A stretch of DNA of 64,000 nucleotides from Euwallacea fornicatus (taxonomy: Eukaryota; Arthropoda; Insecta; Coleoptera; Curculionidae), in contig NC_089544.1 of NCBI RefSeq assembly GCF_040115645.1, positions 1,364,001-1,428,000 of the forward strand, in the 5' to 3' direction. The notes under the pieces were generated by a model, which worked only from the letters and a program-made list of their open reading frames with translations, was not told the DNA's origin and searched no databases. Within the stretch, counting starts at the first letter, position 1; each line of letters opens with the position of its first letter. Shown in pieces: positions 55,501 to 61,500 of the stretch. The position numbers and the translations under genes were made by a program.

Positions 55501-58500
55501 AACTAAATTACCTTTAGTGGAATCTAAAGTTTTCTTACTTAATCGAGTTAACCATCCACCTTTATGTAAAGTTTTTAGCATTTAAACACACTGAATTTTT
55601 GGATTCTATACTCGAACCTCTAAATCTTTGAGTTTATCAAGGTTAGATAACAAATTGTAAAGAACGAATGATATCGTATCTGACTGAAATTCTGAACACT
55701 TTCTCACAGGGGCAGCCTAGGTTAACTCAAATTTCAGGTTAGGCTGAATAAGACCAGAAATATCTGATAGAAGTTGATAGGTTCTGTAAGCTGCACAGCC
55801 TTCAGTAGATTGTTTCCTACTATTTTTCCTCACCGAATCTTAACTGTAATCTCTACTAGCTATAACTTCTCATTATTAACGACACGCAAAGAAGCAACAC
55901 TAAGTAAAACGAGAAAGTATTCTGCTAACTGATTTGTCTCACTTCAGATGCGTGCACGAGTACATGGACATCTACTCGGAGGTGACGCAACCCGAACAGA
56001 GCGAGCTAGTCAACTCGCCCTTCGGTGGACGCTACTGCGGCCCCATCCCTCCCCGCACCAGGGTATCATTCTACAGGACCCTCGCTTTCTCCTTCCATTC
56101 GGATAAGAACGCATCAGTGCCCGACCTGTTCTCTGGACGGTATACCTTTATTAACGACTGTGAGTACCAAGCGACATGACGCCATTAAGACTATTTACGG
56201 GATTATTTTCAGCCGAATTCGAAATAGGCGCCCCAACGGGAGCGGGGCCATGCAACTTCCTGGTGAAAGGTGCCGCCAAACATACAGGCAGTTTAGTGTC
56301 CCCCACGTACCCGGGCGCATACCCCAAGAACATGTACTGCTCTTATCAGTTCCTAGGCATCCCCGGAGAACGCGTTAGATTGGAATTTAGGGATTTCGAC
56401 TTGTTTTACGGGGGTCCACAGTAAGTTTTGTAATAGAAAATCGACGAAAATGGCGACGGTGAATAATGGTTTGTTTCAGCTGTCCATTTGATTTCGTGCG
56501 CGTCTATGACGGACCCAACAACTCGTCGGCCATCATCGGCACGTATTGTGGTCAACAGCGTAATCTGGTGATCTATTCGTCGGAGTCGACGCTCTACGTT
56601 ACATTTGTCACTTTAAAACGCACTGCCAATACTCAAAATAGAGGTTTTAAAGGGATTTTTGAGTTTTCTAACTCTTTTACCAAACTAGGTTAGTCCTACT
56701 TAACTCGAAAGAAAACCCTAGAGAGGAAAGAGGTTGGAGAGGTGGGATCATACACTATTTTCGGTTAAAATAAATTGAGAATAACATTGACTAAAAATTG
56801 TCCATTCCATGGAAGTCCTGAGCTGGAGTCTAAAAATCACTTGAAACTGGCAACATTCTAAATCAGCGACGGTCGTAAGTCCACCACTGACCTTTTGCGG
56901 CTATACAATAACACTTGGATAAATTCAATTTCGGTTTTATCGAGGTTTGCTGCCGATTCATCGTGCGATTTCGGAGACCCGAACGTAAATGACGGATATT
57001 TTCGGTACTGTCAAACTAAATTGAATTTTGAAATTGCGATTTTTACCTATTTGCCGCCTGGCACAATCTCGCACAGTACTCCGTATATTTATATGAAACT
57101 AACCAATCGGGCTTGCATGCACTTTTCATAGGAATTCGATGTTTTTCGTAAGCGAAACTGAAGGAAACGCGAAGACGCCATTAAAACTGACAACCGAAGC
57201 GTTATTGTTTTGTTTCCAAAGCCCCTTTAACATTTTTAGATATTCACCTCTCATACATCTTCCGGGACTCAGAAGATTGATGGGGAATCGTCACCAAAAC
57301 GTTAACAAAGCAACTTATCCGAGTCCTTATTAATAAATAGTTAATGTTATAATCAATGAGGTTTAACTAAGAATAGTGTGCAATTCTACTGCAACAACAG
57401 CAACCCCTACTTGTGTGTTTGTGTGTGTGTGAGGCCCACCTCCGAAATAAAATAAGACAAAGAATGTTACGATCGTTTTAGATTTTATAAGTAAAAACGA
57501 TGGAGAGCACATACGGGGGACAGAGTGCGACCAGCGGATCTTTAGCAAAAAGGAATCCAACGGCTTTGTCTTTAGCCCCAACTACCCGTTCCCATATATG
57601 CCTAAACTAGTCTGTAGATATTTTATCTACGGTATGCAAAATGCTCAATATTTAGAAAGGGTCCGATTGGAATTCTTAATGTTCGAAATTCCCAAAGGGA
57701 ATAAGGGAGAGTAAGTCTCCTGCAGCGCCATACTAAACGAACCTTAATCACTGGGTTTCAGTTGCTCCGATGGCTATCTGAAAATATACCTAAAAGGGCA
57801 AGAAACTGTAGACGCCTATGATAAGTTCGACCATGAGCTGTGCGGCGAAGAGGCCAAGCCTGTAACCATGGTCTCAGATGGACCGCGATTGTTGATGGTG
57901 TTCAGTTCGGGAGAAATGATGGGTCGAGGCTTTAAAGCTAACTATACATTTGAGACTGGTGAGTGTGGATTACCCCTTTTGGCACCAAGCCATAGAATAA
58001 TTGTCATTACACATTACGTCTTAGTATTTGAAAGAAGAATCGAGAACGACGCGAAGTGATAAAACTACCTATAGATGTAGGGTTATTAGGGTTTGCCGCT
58101 CGTTATTGAAATCTCGGAAACCGCATGATCGCACCTACGAGAAACGCTAGGAGTAACCGACTATTTGTTTGAAAAATTTTCCAGCCGAGTCATTTTAAAC
58201 AATGGAGACATACATCGGCCAACACGTTCACCAGATCTATCCCTATTAGATTATCATATGTTGACAACTATAAGAGATCTCATTCACAAATCTCTTTCCA
58301 CCAATCAGAATGTTTGAATTTTAAATCAGTGTATTCTTGAAGTCCAAATTTCACACCTTTTTAACCATCTATAAATACTTTGGAATAAAATCAAATTATG
58401 CATCTTCTACCACCTTGTAACTGCTATGCCAGCGTCTTCAGAATGAATACTTACACCTGCATAAGTTTTGGCATCATTTTACAGTAAAGCACTATAACAA

Positions 58501-61500
58501 GGATCTGATTAAAACCAACTTTCCTCCCATTATATAAATTTCCAGTTATAAACGAGCCAAGCCCGGCCATTGTTTCTTACTGTGACAAAACATTTGCATA
58601 CCGCATAATGGATGTGAGAGAAACTTTTTGGCATCTGCTCTGAATACTGAATTCTAGATTTATTTAACATAAGAGGGATCGTTACGCATTATTAATTCTT
58701 TTAACCCGGGAATAAGGCTATTTTCGGGTAATAGCCAAATAGGGAAATAAGAGCTATTTCTCTTTCAGAATACCGAATCCCAGGTACGGCGGCTCCTGAT
58801 GGCTCATGTTCGTTCACGTATCGCAGCACCTCGAAGAAGAAAGGAGAATTCAATTCCCCCCGCTACCCCACTAACTACCCTAGTTTCACCAACTGCACCT
58901 ACTACTTCCTTGCCACCGATAACGAGCAAGTGACCCTGGTTTTTGACAATTTTAAAATAAGGGCAGATAATGTTAATGATAGTCTTGGCTCCTATGGGTA
59001 AGTTAGATTGCTCAAGAAAAACCATTCACTTCACCCGAGGAAATGCTTTCTGTAGAGCTGAAATATGCCAAGAAGACTGGTTAGAGATATACAACATATA
59101 CAGGGATGGTAGCGAAATAATTATCGGACGGTACTGCCACGTGTCGGCTCCGGGCCCGGTGGAGTCTAATCGAGGAGCGATAGGGCTGAAAGTTATCCTG
59201 CATGCTGACGACACCAATGTTGCCAGTGGATTTAAGGCGAGGTACAGCTTCGAAGTGGCCAAGTCCATATTTGGAGACTGTGGAGGTGAGTTGTGGCTAC
59301 ACAATCGATTTCTCCAATCGTGTCTTTAACGAAACCTCAATGTGCACAAAAAACAACTTGAATTTAGATTGCCCACGGGACACTGACTCTGTGCCGGAAC
59401 TAACATAATTTCATAATTATCGAAATGATTTATTATTAAGACAAGTCGCTCTCAACTGAACTTGGTTCCAGCTAACGTGAGCAGTTCCGACAGTGGCCAA
59501 ATACTGAGTCCGAATTACCCTAAAAAGTACGACGCCCCCAAATTTAACCAGGCCTCGAAAAGCTGCAACTGGTACATCAGTGTTAAACCCCAACATAGAA
59601 TTCTGGTGGTATTTGACAAATTTGCAACTGAAGGGAAACCAAATGGTGAGTCACCTTCATTGAAAAAACGACTGTTTTCGAAGTTCTCGTCTTTCAGAAC
59701 GCGGATGTCCAGCGGCAGTCCTAAGAATATGGACAGACACTTCCGCTCCTGGTGAAGAACTTTGCGGGGAAAAAGGTGCTACCGAAAAATGGGAATTTAT
59801 TTCAACGTCCAATCAAATGCGACTAAGGTAACTAAAATGAATTTAATATGTAGTAAATTAACACGTGAAGTAATTACTACATGTTTAATGATTAAATTAA
59901 TAGTGAACATTACTAAACTAAAGATGAGGATTAAAAGTTCCCCAATCGTTCATTAAGTAATCCGAACATTAAACGTTTATCTACAGCTTTATCACCGCTG
60001 ATAAGGCAGTGGGATATGCAGGCTTTCGAGCTTACTGGACAGAAGTGCTAGATGGACCCTCTTGCGATGAATTCCAATGCCAAAAGAATCTCTTTTGTAT
60101 ACCGTTTCATCTGAAGTGCAACAATATCCCCAATTGTGGAGCCTTAGATGATTCAGATGAAAAAGACTGTGAGTACCCTCTGCTGCTTAGCTTGAATATC
60201 AAATTTGGTTTTTGTGCGTCATTGGTTGAATATACAGAGTGTGCCGATAGGGTTTAATAGTTTAGAAGGGTCGGTGCTACAACTGAGAACAACAGGAGAA
60301 CATAGCAAAATTATAAAAATTGCTCTCAAAAGTTAGGTTCAACTTCAGAAGAAATTCCAAAAAATATTCCATTCTAAACTGTTCAACCCTGTTCCCGTAC
60401 CACTGCAATAACCTAATATATCTCATAAACTTGCGAGGTACTATTTCCTTAATCTTTCAGTTAAGATGGCGGTAACTTCCATGTTTAGTAATTTATTATA
60501 ACATTATTTCTGTTGCATTGCACGCACGCAAGGTAATTATAATATTATCTGTTTAGAGAGATAAATAAGATCTAAATTGAGCTTTCTACAGAATCCTTTA
60601 TGCATTCACTTTTATCTCTTTTTATCTCTCCATTCTTACGCGTCGGCTGTCAGTGGTGGCGTTCTTTTTCGATCTGCCCGTTGAAATATTAACTGTTTTT
60701 ATGTAGTTAGAAGTCTCAGCTACAGGCTGGTTTTGCCACTTCAGATAAATCTTTCCGCTAAAGTTAACTTACAGCTGAAACTGGAGTAGTGAAATCGGCC
60801 TTACGAATATTTATGTCCAAGGACTAATTCAAACTCATGTTACTTATTTTTCATTAAAGTCTAAAAAAAAATCACGTACAACTGCGCATTAGAAATACAA
60901 AAAATTATTGATCACTGACAATTTAAAGTATTCTTAGTTGGGTGAGAATAGACCCATCGATCTTAAAGATTCAAAAAATGGCCTTCAAAGCTATTCCCTA
61001 ATCCGTATATTGACTTGATGAGAAAATCTAATTTTTTTTGCACATTTAAGGCCCTGACGATGGCCAACAAAACTTGGGAATGTGAAATAGCACACTTTTG
61101 AACATAGATTTACCGTTTTTTTTTTAATTGCTCCATCTAGAGGGCTCACAAGAGGTCTTTAAGTCCTTTTAACATCTCCGCATTGAACAAATCAAATGGC
61201 CTCAAGTACTTTTGTCCCTTCCAAGAGTGTTTAAATCTCAGTTGTTCTTGGAAAACCTTAAAGCACCATTTGAAAACGATCAAAAATCAGGAATTAATCG
61301 CTAGATATCTCGTATTGGAAATTAATCGTGATTTCCACGTTTTACGATTTTCATTTTCCAATCCTAGGAATCTTTCGTATTGACAGTTTTGGTAGAATAT
61401 CCTTTGTTGGTCTTCTTATGGATAATTAACACAAGAGAGACGACTTTCGACATAAATATCGTAACCGAAGTGTGTGTATGTGCAGGTGGCGCGGCGTCGC

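Noticed and set aside
56895..57333. Open frames in the intron between CUB2 and CUB3
   Set aside because: A phase-compatible acceptor exists only by skipping most of the frame, no CUB features are present, and direct joining of 56688 to 57482 gives a perfect phase and domain fit.
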